Below are positions 33,625-42,644 of a stretch of DNA of 58,363 bases, in pieces (position 1 is the first letter of the stretch; each line of letters opens with the position of its first letter). The notes under the pieces were generated by a model. It was not told the DNA's origin and did not search any database. It saw only the letters and a program-made list of their open reading frames with translations. The position numbers and the translations under genes are program-made. Where the stretch lies: contig CAYUWB010000006.1 in NCBI GenBank assembly GCA_964448305.1, forward strand, positions 1 through 58,363, in the 5' to 3' direction. The DNA is from Thioglobus_C sp964448305 (GTDB taxonomy: Bacteria > Pseudomonadota > Gammaproteobacteria > PS1 > Pseudothioglobaceae).

Positions 33625-34814
33625 GTAGCCTAACCAACAAACATATTTTGCTCGGTGTTAGTGGCTCAATTGCTGCTTACAAGGCGCCTGATGTTGTGCG
33701 TCGTTTGCAAGACTTAGGCGCTAAAGTACGTGTTATCTTAACCCAAGGTGGTGCACAATTTATTACCGAGCTGTCTTTACAAGCCACTTCTAAAAATAAA
33801 GTTCATGACAACTTGTGGGATAAAGAAGCTGAATTATCCATGGGACATATTGAGTTAGCCAAGTGGGCAGATGCCATATTGATTGCACCGGCTAGTGCCA
33901 ATACAATTGCCAATCTAGCCTCAGGCAAAGCTTGTGATTTGCTCAGCAGTGTTGTTTTAGCCAGTGATTGCCCAATCCTAATTGCGCCGGCCATGAATCA
34001 ACAAATGTACGCTTCTGATGGTGTTAAATCCAACTTAAGCACTTTGTCTAAACGCAATATTGCGCTAATTCAACCTGCAGATGGTGAACAAGCCTGTGGC
34101 GATATTGGCGAAGGTCGTTTAGCTGAATCAAGTGAAATCGCCAAACAAGTAGGCTTAATATTTCAATCCACCAAACTCAGTGGTAAAAAAGTACTGATCA
34201 CCTTAGGTGCAACCATGGAGCCAATTGACCCTGTACGCTACATTACCAATCATTCTAGCGGAAAGATGGGATCAGCGCTTGCTGACGCTTGTATTGAAGC
34301 AGGTGCGCAAGTAACACTTATACATGGCAACATCGGTGTTACTTTAAATCAAAAAGCAACATTAATTTCGGCAACAACTGCCGAAAAAATGTACCAATCA
34401 GTGATGGATAACATCGACAAGCAAGCTATTTTTATTGCCTGTGCAGCAGTGAGTGATTATTCATCGAAAAACATCGAAAAAAACAAAATTAAAAAATCTG
34501 GTAAAAATTTAATTTTAGAATTAACACCATCCAAAGACATTTTAAAAGAAGTATGTCAATTGGACAAAAAACCTATTTGTATTGGCTTTGCTGCTGAGAC
34601 TCAAAATCTAGTAAAAAACGCCAAAAACAAGCTTAAAAACAAGGGTTGTGATGCCATTATCTTAAACGATGTTTCTAAAGACGATTCTGGCTTTAAAAGT
34701 GATGAAAATGAAGTGGTGTTTATCGATCAAAAAGGCAGTGTGAAATTGCCAAAAAACAGCAAACAAAAGCTGGGTCGAAAAATCGTTGAAATCATTGGTG
34801 AAAATTTTTTATAA
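33621..34814 (+). CDS. coaBC: Phosphopantothenoylcysteine decarboxylase / synthetase
   Basis: The 397-residue bifunctional flavoprotein makes 4'-phosphopantetheine for coenzyme A. The decarboxylase half has GVSGSIAAYKA, the APAMNQQMY substrate motif and the QACGDIGEGR clamp with its catalytic cysteine. The synthetase half begins at VLITLGATMEPIDPVRYITN and has KKPICIGFAAET and AIILNDVSK. Lysine-rich stretches in the second half reflect AT bias. dut, often adjacent, is absent. Confidence 0.96.
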   Translation: MSSLTNKHILLGVSGSIAAYKAPDVVRRLQDLGAKVRVILTQGGAQFITELSLQATSKNKVHDNLWDKEAELSMGHIELAKWADAILIAPASANTIANLASGKACDLLSSVVLASDCPILIAPAMNQQMYASDGVKSNLSTLSKRNIALIQPADGEQACGDIGEGRLAESSEIAKQVGLIFQSTKLSGKKVLITLGATMEPIDPVRYITNHSSGKMGSALADACIEAGAQVTLIHGNIGVTLNQKATLISATTAEKMYQSVMDNIDKQAIFIACAAVSDYSSKNIEKNKIKKSGKNLILELTPSKDILKEVCQLDKKPICIGFAAETQNLVKNAKNKLKNKGCDAIILNDVSKDDSGFKSDENEVVFIDQKGSVKLPKNSKQKLGRKIVEIIGENFL

Positions 34815-35159
34815 ATAACAAAAAACCTTGTTAAATCAAGGCTCAATAGAGTTACTCACAAAACTGTGGATAACTCTGTTAATATCTTACTAAAATCTAT
34901 GAAAAACACCGATATATTGCGGTTTTCTATGGTTTTGAATAAAAACTAAACACTTATATTTTTTCATTTAAAATCAATAACTTATAAAAATTAATATCAA
35001 ATGATAATATTAGAAAACACTGATTTATTACTTTTGTATCGCTATGGAGGATAACTTTTTATGTTCCACGTATTAAATCAAGTGTTTCACGAAATATTAG
35101 ACTATCATAAAATAGTAATTATTTAATCTAACCACCAGCCAATTTTTTATCGATTTTTT
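34815..35159. other. AT-rich 345-base intergenic region between coaBC and comEC
   Basis: No coding frame is convincing. Contents seen: a small hairpin CCTTG/CAAGG (34826-34841) with a T run only if read on the minus strand; an inverted DnaA-box-like pair at 34848-34877; a long AT-only stretch (about 34930-35030); and a GGAGG at 35046-35050 not followed by a useful frame. The region directly precedes the comEC ATG and probably holds its promoter, which I could not place. Confidence 0.6.
34848..34877. promoter_or_regulatory. Inverted pair of DnaA-box-like sequences
   Basis: TGTGGATAA (34865-34873) is a perfect DnaA box read on the minus strand (TTATCCACA). TTACTCACA (34852-34860) is a one-mismatch box on the plus strand. 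They sit in a larger inverted repeat, arms 34848-34860 and 34865-34877, matching at 11 of 13 positions around a four-base centre. It could be a DnaA regulatory site, part of an origin-like region, or an operator for another protein. Confidence 0.45.
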
Positions 35160-37448
35160 ATGCTAATTTATGCCTTAAATTTTCTACTTGGTATCAGTGT
35201 ATTTTCATTTAAAAATACGCTTGAAATATCGCACAGCGAATGGGTTGTGATTTTAGGTGGATTGTTAGCGATTTTAGCGCTATTTAAACACCACAAACCG
35301 CTGGCACTCAATGGTCTGGTTTTTTTACTGGGTTTTGCCTGGATGGGCTGGTTTTCCACTCACAATTTAAACACGCATGTGGACGACATTTATCTTAATA
35401 AACCAATACTCGTTACTGGTGTGATTTCAGGCTTGCCTGAAATTTCTAGTGATAAAACAAAGTTTATTTTTTCTACTTATTTTCCCTTTAAAAGCCAACT
35501 TAAACTTTCTTGGTATGGCAAAAATATCCCCGATTTACAAACAGGTGATGCTTGGCAATTACAACTCAAACTTAAACGCAATAATGGCTATCAAAATTTG
35601 GGTGGGTTTGACTATGAACAATGGTTATTTTACAAACAAATTGGTGCAACTGGCTATGTTCGCTCTTCAGAACACAACCAGCTAATTCAAGAAAATCAAG
35701 TAGATTCAATTGATCAATTTAGGCAATATATCCGTGACTCATTAGCGCCGTTTTTACAAAAAATAGATTTTGGCGGCGTTATTAATGCGCTCATTATTGG
35801 TGATCGATCTTTTATCAAAGAGTCACACTGGTTATTGTTTAAAGCCACCAACACAACGCACTTGAGTGTTATCTCTGGGCTCCACATTGGTTTGATCTCA
35901 GGATTTGTATTTCTATTGGCTCAATTTTTTTGGCGACGCTGTCAGCGCTGTTGCAAACGAATGCCGGCTCAGGTACTTGGCGCCTACTTTGGATTGCTTT
36001 CAGCTTTTTTGTATGCGCTTATTGCTGGCTTCTCTATCCCAACCAGTCGCGCGTTTATTATGGCTGGCGTGGTTTTTGTCAGTTTAATTCTACGGCGTCA
36101 TCACAATATTTGGCAACTTTATGGTTTGGCGCTTTTCTTGGTATTAGCCATCAACCCACTCGGCATCTTTAGTGTTGGCTTTTGGTTGTCATTCTATGTG
36201 GTCGGTGTGATTGTTTATGGAGTTAAACAACATCAAGACAAATCTTGGCTATATCGATTACTTTATATACAACTACTGATTAGTGTTGCTACCCTACCCT
36301 TAATCGCTTGGTTTTTTGCCTCAGGCTCTTTGCTCTCACCTGTTGCCAATTTAATTGCAATTCCAGTTTTTAGTTTTATTGTCACTCCGTTGTCTTTAAT
36401 TGGTGCGCTATTAGCACTAAGTGGCTTGTCATTTCTAGCTGAATTAAGCTTTGAAGTCGTTAATCAAACCTTAGTCGGGCTGGGTTATTTCTTGACCCTG
36501 TTACAGCAATTGGATTTCAATCAATGGCACTATACGCAAACGCAAACACTAGATTTAATTTTGTTTGTTTTGGCTGTTTTTATTGCACTCTCACCAAAAG
36601 GCTTAAAACTAAAAATATTATCAATACCAATACTGATTTTGATGTTGTTTTCCCCTCATGAAAAAATAACAAAAAATACCGCGATTATCACCACGCTCGA
36701 TGTTGGTCAAGGGCTTTCTCATGTTGTGCAAACACAAAACCATACTTTGTTATTTGACACTGGTGCACGCTACCCTTCTGGCTTTAATTTAGGAGAAAGT
36801 GTGATCAACCCTTTTCTTAAAGCCAAACAAATCAATACCCTAGACAAAATTATTGTTTCACATGCAGACAACGATCATATTGGTGGTTTAATTGATGTAT
36901 TAAAAACATTTAAAACAAAAGAAATACTAACCTCAACGCCAAGCAGAATTAACCAGCCTTCTTCTCATTGTTATGCTGGACAACAATGGCACTGGGATGG
37001 CGTTTTATTCGAGATACTAAACCCCACTAAAAACACTCAATTTAGGGGTAATAACGCTTCTTGCGTTTTAAAAATTTCTACTAAAAATTACTCAATACTA
37101 CTGAGTGCTGATATTGAGAAAAAAGCCGAAAAACAATTGGTAAAACATCAACAAGAAAAACTCAAAAGCGATATCTTGATATCACCTCATCACGGCAGCA
37201 AAACTTCATCAACACAAATATTTCTTGATGCAGTATCGCCTGCAACAGTGATTGTCTCTAGCGGTTATAAAAACCGCTTTAACCATCCTGCTCAACCAAT
37301 AGTTGATCGATACAAAGCCAACAATATTAAGCTGATTAATAGCAACTGCGCCGGTCAAATTACGATTACGCTAGGAGATAAAATTAACATAACTGAATAC
37401 AGAAAAGATCATGCACGCTATTACATGCGACAGTGTTCGGACTTTTAA
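35160..37448 (+). CDS. comEC: DNA uptake channel ComEC/Rec2
   Basis: The 762-residue polytopic protein carries single-stranded DNA across the inner membrane during transformation. It has an N-terminal DUF4131 region with short hydrophobic helices, then the competence channel domain (VISGLHIGLISG through the multi-helix stretch to about 480), and a C-terminal metallo-beta-lactamase-like domain with HADNDHIGG (His568 onward) and ISPHHGSKTSS. Length is normal for gammaproteobacteria. An intact gene argues for at least ancestral competence. It overlaps the convergent dnaE by four bases. Confidence 0.95.
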   Translation: MLIYALNFLLGISVFSFKNTLEISHSEWVVILGGLLAILALFKHHKPLALNGLVFLLGFAWMGWFSTHNLNTHVDDIYLNKPILVTGVISGLPEISSDKTKFIFSTYFPFKSQLKLSWYGKNIPDLQTGDAWQLQLKLKRNNGYQNLGGFDYEQWLFYKQIGATGYVRSSEHNQLIQENQVDSIDQFRQYIRDSLAPFLQKIDFGGVINALIIGDRSFIKESHWLLFKATNTTHLSVISGLHIGLISGFVFLLAQFFWRRCQRCCKRMPAQVLGAYFGLLSAFLYALIAGFSIPTSRAFIMAGVVFVSLILRRHHNIWQLYGLALFLVLAINPLGIFSVGFWLSFYVVGVIVYGVKQHQDKSWLYRLLYIQLLISVATLPLIAWFFASGSLLSPVANLIAIPVFSFIVTPLSLIGALLALSGLSFLAELSFEVVNQTLVGLGYFLTLLQQLDFNQWHYTQTQTLDLILFVLAVFIALSPKGLKLKILSIPILILMLFSPHEKITKNTAIITTLDVGQGLSHVVQTQNHTLLFDTGARYPSGFNLGESVINPFLKAKQINTLDKIIVSHADNDHIGGLIDVLKTFKTKEILTSTPSRINQPSSHCYAGQQWHWDGVLFEILNPTKNTQFRGNNASCVLKISTKNYSILLSADIEKKAEKQLVKHQQEKLKSDILISPHHGSKTSSTQIFLDAVSPATVIVSSGYKNRFNHPAQPIVDRYKANNIKLINSNCAGQITITLGDKINITEYRKDHARYYMRQCSDF

Positions 37449-40400
37449 ACGTAGTTAATTTTGCTAACACGCTCTCCTAGTAGCGTGTCAACGGCGTCTA
37501 TTAACTGCTGATTTGGCTTTACAAAATAATCTTGGGTAACAACATTGCCCAATACATTATCCACTTGGTAGCAAAATCTCACAGGGCACTGGCCTTGATT
37601 TTGCTTTAATAAGATTGAAAGCGGCTCGAACAGTGCTTGATGCTTATGATTGAGTGAAACTTCAAAACTTCTGGCATATTTTTCTTTAACAACGTCAATC
37701 CCTTCTACCCTATCTACGACCAACTGCCATTCGTCACGATAGTCTTTGTTGATTTTTCCAGAAGCAACCACCACACTATCGGCTATTAATTGATCACTAA
37801 CTGATTCTAGCTCCATCACTTTAGGAAAGATGACTGCATTTAACAAGGTGTTGTTATCTTCAAGCGTCACGTTTGCCATTTGCTTTCCGCTTTTGGTTGA
37901 TCGATAACGTAGCTCTGAAATGAGCGCTAATACTCGTGTTTCCTTGTTATTTCTAAAAACCAGATCAGAAGGTAAGGTGGCAGAAATATGCTTTAAATCG
38001 GCTTTATATTCGTCGGTTGGATGATGATAAAAATAATAACCCATCACCATTTTTTCAAATTGCAAAGTTTCTCTAAAAGAAAAACTAGGCGCTGCTAAAT
38101 AACGCACTTCGTATTCATTGTGCACTTGCGCATCTGCAAACAAGCCACTTTGACCACTAGAGCGATCATTTTGACGCTGCTCTGCTTGTTTCATTGCACT
38201 TGGGTAAGTTTTAATCAAACTGGCGCGGTCGATACCAAAGCCATCCAAAGCGCCACTATAAATTAACGCCTCAACGGCGCGCTTGTTCAAAGACTTGCGT
38301 TCAATACGCGCACAAAAATCAAATAAATTTTCATATTGGCCATTCGCTTCTCGCTCAGCTACTAAAACCTCAACCAGCGCCTCACCCACACCTTTAATCG
38401 CGCCTAAACCATAGGTGATGGTTTTTTCATCTCGAATACTAAACTCATGATAAGACTCATTAACACTCGGGCCGTCAACTGTCAAACCCATGGCTTGCAC
38501 TTCGTTCACGGTAAAGGCAATTCGGTCAGTATCATCCATCATGCCAGAAAGTACTGATGCCATAAAGGCAGCAGGATAATGTGCTTTGAGCCATGCTGTT
38601 TGATAAGAAATTAAAGCATAAGCCACTGAATGAGACTTGTTAAACCCATAGCCTGAAAACTTATCAATCAGGTCAAAAATCTCATCGGCTTTTTCTTTTT
38701 TAATTTTATTCTTAGCTGCACCTTTAACAAATACACCGCGCTGTGCATCCATTTCTGCAGCAATCTTTTTACCCATTGCGCGACGTAATAAATCAGCGCC
38801 ACCGAGCGAATAACCCGCCATCACTTGGGCGGACTTCATCACTTGCTCTTGGTACAAAAACACGCCGTTGGTTGGTTTTAGAATCTCTTCTAGCATGGGG
38901 TGTGGATATTTCACTTTTTGTGTGCCGTGCTTTACATTAATATAGTCATCAACCATGCCAGCGCCGAGTGGGCCTGGTCGGTATAAGGCCAACATAGCAA
39001 CAATGTCTTCAAATGAATCGGCTTGAAGTTTTTTAAGATAGCCACGCATGCCTTCTGATTCAAGCTGGAAAATGCCGGTAGTGTCACAGCGTTGTAATAA
39101 CTCGTACACGCCTTTGTCATTTAAAGGTAGTACGTCTAAATCAATCAGCTCATCACTCAAGCCTTTGGCAAAAATAAGTTTCACCGTTTTATCAATCACC
39201 GTTAGGTTGGATAAGCCCAAGAAGTCAAACTTCACCAATCCCATGGCTTCAACATCTTTCATATCAAACTGCGAAACCACGCCGTCTGATTCATTAGGGC
39301 CTTTGTAAATTGGGCAAAAATCACTAATCTTACTAGGTGCAATGAGCACACCACCAGCGTGCGTACCAACATTACGAACCAAACCCTCTAGCTCTAACGA
39401 CAAATCAATCAAGGTGGTCACACTTTCTTCAGAATCGTATCGATTTTTCAACTCTTCAGAATACCACTTGTCTTTATTTTCTTGTGATTCATCTTCTTTA
39501 AAATAACCCAGCGCTCGTGAAAGATTGATTTTAAGATCATTAGGAATAGACTTAGAGATACGGTCACTAAAACCATAAGGATGCCCTAAAACACGTCCTA
39601 CGTCACGTACAACCCCTTTGGCCGCCATGGTGCCGTAAGTAATAATCTGCGAGACTTTTTCAGCGCCATATTTTCTTGAAACGTATTCAATGACTTCGTC
39701 TCGACGATCAGTACAAAAATCAATATCGAAATCTGGCATCGACACACGCTCAGGATTTAAAAATCGCTCAAATAACAACTCATGTTTGATTGGGTCAACA
39801 TTGGTAATACCAAGCGCATAAGCCACCAAAGAACCCGCACCAGAACCACGACCAGGCCCCACAGGAATGCCATTATCTTTTGACCAGCTAATAAAGTCAG
39901 CCACAATTAAAAAATAGCCTGGAAAATCCATTTGAATAATCACTGAGAGTTCAAATGCTAGACGATCATCATAAACTTGCCGATCGACTTCCAACCCTTT
40001 CAAGCGATAATCTAAACCGGCTTGAGATTCTTGAGTAAAAAACTGCGCAATGCTTAAACCTTCTGGAATAGGGAAATCTGGCAAATAATTCTTTTTATAC
40101 AATTCAAAATGCACATTGCAACGCTTGGCAATTTCACAGCTGTTAATGATTACCTCAGGTAAGTCAGCAAACAGATCTTCCATTTCTTCACCAGATTTTA
40201 AATACTGCTCAGCATGGTAGTGTTTTTCACGGCGTGCATCGTCCAACAAACCGCCTTGGGAAATACAAATTCGAGCTTCGTGCGCGTCAAAATCTTGCTT
40301 TTGTAAAAACTCGACATCATTGGTGGCCACTAAAGGAATATCAAGCGCCAAGCCCAACTCAATACAAAGATGTAGATGGCGTTCATCATAAACTCGGCCA

Positions 40401-40909
40401 GTACGTTGCACGCCTAAGTAAAAACGATCAGCAAAAATTGCCTTCCAAGTCTCGGCTTGTTGATTGGCCTCAAGAATTTGGTTGTTGATTAAATGTTGTG
40501 CTACGTCACTACGTACTGGTAACGCAATCAAAATCAAACCTTGATGGTGTTTTTTTAATTGTTCAGCAGTAATACTAACACTATCAATGGTTTGCCCCTG
40601 CAAGTAGGATAGGGAAATTAGTTCAGATAAATTTAGGTAGCCTTCATGGTTTTGACACAACAGCAACAAAGATGTGTTTTGCTCTTCTCCCTTAAGAATA
40701 AGTTCAGCGCCAAATATGGGTTTGATACCAGCACCTTTGGCTTCCTTATACAGTTTAACAGCGGCAAATAAGTTAGCATTATCGGTAAGTGCAATCGCGC
40801 TCATGCCAAGCGCTTTGGCTTGATTAACCAGTTTTGGTATGCGAATTAAACTATTCTCAACAGAATACTCACTATGACAATGCAGATGAACAAACTCAGA
40901 ATTAGGCAT
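37445..40909 (-). CDS. dnaE: DNA polymerase III alpha subunit
   Basis: The 1154-residue replicative polymerase has an N-terminal PHP domain (FVHLHCHSEYSVENSL), then palm motifs PVGPGRGSGAGSLVAYALG and MPDFDIDFCTDRRDEV with the catalytic aspartates, a helix-hairpin-helix region (YGLGAIKGVGE), and a C-terminal OB fold (TRVLALISELRYRSTKSGK). Length is close to enteric DnaE. It is transcribed alone here; accA, often downstream, is replaced by comEC. Confidence 0.98.
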   Translation of the reverse strand: MPNSEFVHLHCHSEYSVENSLIRIPKLVNQAKALGMSAIALTDNANLFAAVKLYKEAKGAGIKPIFGAELILKGEEQNTSLLLLCQNHEGYLNLSELISLSYLQGQTIDSVSITAEQLKKHHQGLILIALPVRSDVAQHLINNQILEANQQAETWKAIFADRFYLGVQRTGRVYDERHLHLCIELGLALDIPLVATNDVEFLQKQDFDAHEARICISQGGLLDDARREKHYHAEQYLKSGEEMEDLFADLPEVIINSCEIAKRCNVHFELYKKNYLPDFPIPEGLSIAQFFTQESQAGLDYRLKGLEVDRQVYDDRLAFELSVIIQMDFPGYFLIVADFISWSKDNGIPVGPGRGSGAGSLVAYALGITNVDPIKHELLFERFLNPERVSMPDFDIDFCTDRRDEVIEYVSRKYGAEKVSQIITYGTMAAKGVVRDVGRVLGHPYGFSDRISKSIPNDLKINLSRALGYFKEDESQENKDKWYSEELKNRYDSEESVTTLIDLSLELEGLVRNVGTHAGGVLIAPSKISDFCPIYKGPNESDGVVSQFDMKDVEAMGLVKFDFLGLSNLTVIDKTVKLIFAKGLSDELIDLDVLPLNDKGVYELLQRCDTTGIFQLESEGMRGYLKKLQADSFEDIVAMLALYRPGPLGAGMVDDYINVKHGTQKVKYPHPMLEEILKPTNGVFLYQEQVMKSAQVMAGYSLGGADLLRRAMGKKIAAEMDAQRGVFVKGAAKNKIKKEKADEIFDLIDKFSGYGFNKSHSVAYALISYQTAWLKAHYPAAFMASVLSGMMDDTDRIAFTVNEVQAMGLTVDGPSVNESYHEFSIRDEKTITYGLGAIKGVGEALVEVLVAEREANGQYENLFDFCARIERKSLNKRAVEALIYSGALDGFGIDRASLIKTYPSAMKQAEQRQNDRSSGQSGLFADAQVHNEYEVRYLAAPSFSFRETLQFEKMVMGYYFYHHPTDEYKADLKHISATLPSDLVFRNNKETRVLALISELRYRSTKSGKQMANVTLEDNNTLLNAVIFPKVMELESVSDQLIADSVVVASGKINKDYRDEWQLVVDRVEGIDVVKEKYARSFEVSLNHKHQALFEPLSILLKQNQGQCPVRFCYQVDNVLGNVVTQDYFVKPNQQLIDAVDTLLGERVSKINYV

Positions 40910-41024
40910 TAAACAACACTAAGGAATGATTAAAAAAATTCGCATAATGTTCTTCATTTTACAACTTGAAAATAATGGATTATTTATATTTTTAAATTAA
41001 AAATTATTAAAAATATTGGACAAT

Positions 41025-41055
41025 AAAAAACCGCCTTAAAAGCGGTTTTTAAAAA
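41025..41055 (-). terminator. Rho-independent terminator after the Met-rich gene
   Basis: The stem pairs AAAAACCGC (41026-41034) with GCGGTTTTT (41042-41050) around a seven-base loop, with T runs on both strands. On the minus strand it lies about 20 bases after the stop of the methionine-rich gene. It could also act on the plus strand. Confidence 0.85.
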
Positions 41056-41075
41056 AATTAGATCAAACTATCTGT

Positions 41076-41543
41076 TTATCGCATAAAAGGCATCATGATA
41101 TTTTCAGGCTTGGTAAATTTATTAATATCGTAACGCATCCCTGACATTGAATTATTCATCGTTGCCATATCACCACTCATACGTGACATAGAATTATTCA
41201 TTTCTTTAATATTAACATTCATGCCTGATATTTGTGCACCGAGGCCATTCATGTCTCTGCCCATGGCTACCATTGATCGAGTCATAATATTCATGTCTCT
41301 AGCCACATTGGCAAAATCATCGCCCATTTTCTTTTGACCATCGACCATGCTACGTGCCATTTGCATCATGTTAGCTGCCATGCCGTTCATATTTTTTGCC
41401 ATGGAGTGAACGTCTTGTGTCATTTGCCCAACTGACTTTGTCATGTCAGTCATGTCATTGCCCATGTTGTACATAAATGAACCCATGCCATAAGCGCCAT
41501 AACCACCTGCTAATAAAATACCTACTTTTATTACCATATTCAT
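41076..41543 (-). CDS. Methionine-rich membrane-anchored coiled-coil protein
   Basis: The 155-residue protein contains 32 methionines (about one in five). A glycine-rich hydrophobic N-terminus (MNMVIKVGILLAGGYGAYG) is a probable membrane anchor. The rest is a continuous helix-type sequence in which methionines recur every three or four residues (for example 52, 55, 59, 62, 66 and 115, 119, 122, 126, 129, 133, 136), the a/d spacing of a coiled coil. No family is recognised. A GAGGAG ribosome site predicts strong expression. It follows the PsiE-like gene by 26 bases and has its own terminator. Metal binding (copper or silver through Met) or a Met-packed bundle are both possible. Confidence 0.8.
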   Translation of the reverse strand: MNMVIKVGILLAGGYGAYGMGSFMYNMGNDMTDMTKSVGQMTQDVHSMAKNMNGMAANMMQMARSMVDGQKKMGDDFANVARDMNIMTRSMVAMGRDMNGLGAQISGMNVNIKEMNNSMSRMSGDMATMNNSMSGMRYDINKFTKPENIMMPFMR

Positions 41544-41569
41544 TTTTACTCTCCTCGGATGCTAATCAG

Positions 41570-42001
41570 TTAGGTGCAGCACTCGTCTGAAGTGTCGTAT
41601 TTTTTTTCAGTAAATCTTAAAACACCTGCTGAAATCGTTAAAACCAGAATAGAAGCAACCATAACAATTAAATTAAAACTATCATTGTCCACTAAAGACT
41701 TCATGTCAATCACCATAAATCGTGTAATCGCGGTAATAGCAATAAAGATTAAAAATATAACTGGTAAGCGATGCGTTTTGAAATAAATGCCAATCATTGC
41801 ACCAAGCTCTAGATAAATAAATAATAACAAAATATCTTTAAGTGAAGCAAAGCCTGATTCTTGTTGCATAATCAATAAGTATTCACTAACAGCAGACCAA
41901 ACCACTGTAGCGCCAATCACAAATAAACCCACTAAATGGAACATCTCAATTAAGAAATCACCAAATAAATCAATTTTGTCTTTCGCACCTTTGCTAAACA
42001 T
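41570..42001 (-). CDS. PsiE-family (phosphate-starvation-inducible) membrane protein
   Basis: The protein has 143 residues and four hydrophobic helices, with the PsiE-family features of a FHLVGLFVIGATVVWSA helix, a LKDILLLFIYLELGAMIGIYFKTHRLPV central segment and MVIDMKSL. The function of the family is unknown. It ends with adjacent cysteines (DECCT), which is unusual. The ATG at 42001 has GGGG five bases upstream; an in-frame GTG six bases earlier is less likely. It is probably an operon with the methionine-rich gene downstream. Confidence 0.82.
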   Translation of the reverse strand: MFSKGAKDKIDLFGDFLIEMFHLVGLFVIGATVVWSAVSEYLLIMQQESGFASLKDILLLFIYLELGAMIGIYFKTHRLPVIFLIFIAITAITRFMVIDMKSLVDNDSFNLIVMVASILVLTISAGVLRFTEKKYDTSDECCT

Positions 42002-42266
42002 ACACACCCCTTTTTTTATTTAATTGATATCATCATTTAAGCACCTATTATGACAAATAATAGCGCAACCATGTGCTTTTTTGCACTTTAAACAACCGCT
42101 ATCAGTATAAAAATTTAGAAAATAATGTAAATACCCTTGCAAAAGCATTAGAAATGCTCAAAATTAACGAAAAATCCACCAAAAACAAGGTTTTTATGAA
42201 TTTTTTTAATTAAAAGATATGAGAAATTTGGAAATCTAAAAAATTTCGGAATTTTTTAAAACAGAC
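42002..42266. other. AT-rich intergenic region upstream of the PsiE-like gene
   Basis: No gene is seen. A small hairpin GTGC/GCAC around six T lies at 42073-42086. Minus-strand TATTAT (42062-42057) could be a -10 box for the PsiE operon, but no good -35 is found at the right distance. The 3' half is almost entirely A/T. Confidence 0.4.
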
Positions 42267-42300
42267 AAAAAAATACCCCAATTAAGGGGTATTTTTATTT
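42267..42300 (-). terminator. Rho-independent terminator of the sox operon
   Basis: AAAAATACCCC (42269-42279) pairs perfectly with GGGGTATTTTT (42286-42296), loop AATTAA, followed on the minus strand by a T run. It lies about 15 bases after the soxK stop, closing the soxXYZAK transcript. Confidence 0.9.
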
Positions 42301-42314
42301 AACTGTCTAGGTTA

Positions 42315-42635
42315 CTAGAATCTAGGACCAGCTGAAACCGCATCAACAGTTTGTGCTGCCGCATTCACTGTTTGTGTATGAGCTGCATTAGCTAAAGCTA
42401 GTGCACTAGCCGCATTACCTGATGCTTGTAACTTTTTAGCTTCTTTGATCATCTTTCCAGTATCACGCCAAGCCATCTGAGCTTTTAGATTTGCCGCATA
42501 GCCAGATTCAGCAGCAGCAATTGCCGCTTTAAACGGATCAGATGAACCGTCGTTCCAGTTATGGCCACTACCTAAGTAGTCAGCTTGTGCTGAAAATGCA
42601 AATACAGTTAAGGTTGTTAGTAATATTTTTTTCAT
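42315..42635 (-). CDS. soxK: SoxXA-binding protein SoxK
   Basis: The 106-residue periplasmic protein has a signal peptide (MKKILLTTLTVFAFSAQA). The mature helical region FKAAIAAAESGYAANLKAQM, then WRDTGKMIKEAKKLQASGN and ALALANAAHTQTV, matches the SoxXA-binding proteins encoded next to soxA. These form SoxXAK and raise its activity. The second of two tandem ATGs is chosen because it is better spaced from GGAGAG. It is the last gene of the sox operon, nine bases after soxA, and is followed by a strong terminator. Confidence 0.85.
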   Translation of the reverse strand: MKKILLTTLTVFAFSAQADYLGSGHNWNDGSSDPFKAAIAAAESGYAANLKAQMAWRDTGKMIKEAKKLQASGNAASALALANAAHTQTVNAAAQTVDAVSAGPRF

Positions 42636-42644
42636 CATACTCTC

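Noticed and set aside
34826..34841. Possible terminator CCTTG/CAAGG after coaBC
   Set aside because: The T run exists only on the minus strand, where no gene would be read, and the stem is five bases.
35062..35098. Two sequences resembling parS (TGTTCCACGTATTAAA and TGTTTCACGAAATATT)
   Set aside because: Each matches the 16-base consensus at only 11 positions and neither is palindromic; in AT-rich DNA this is not enough.
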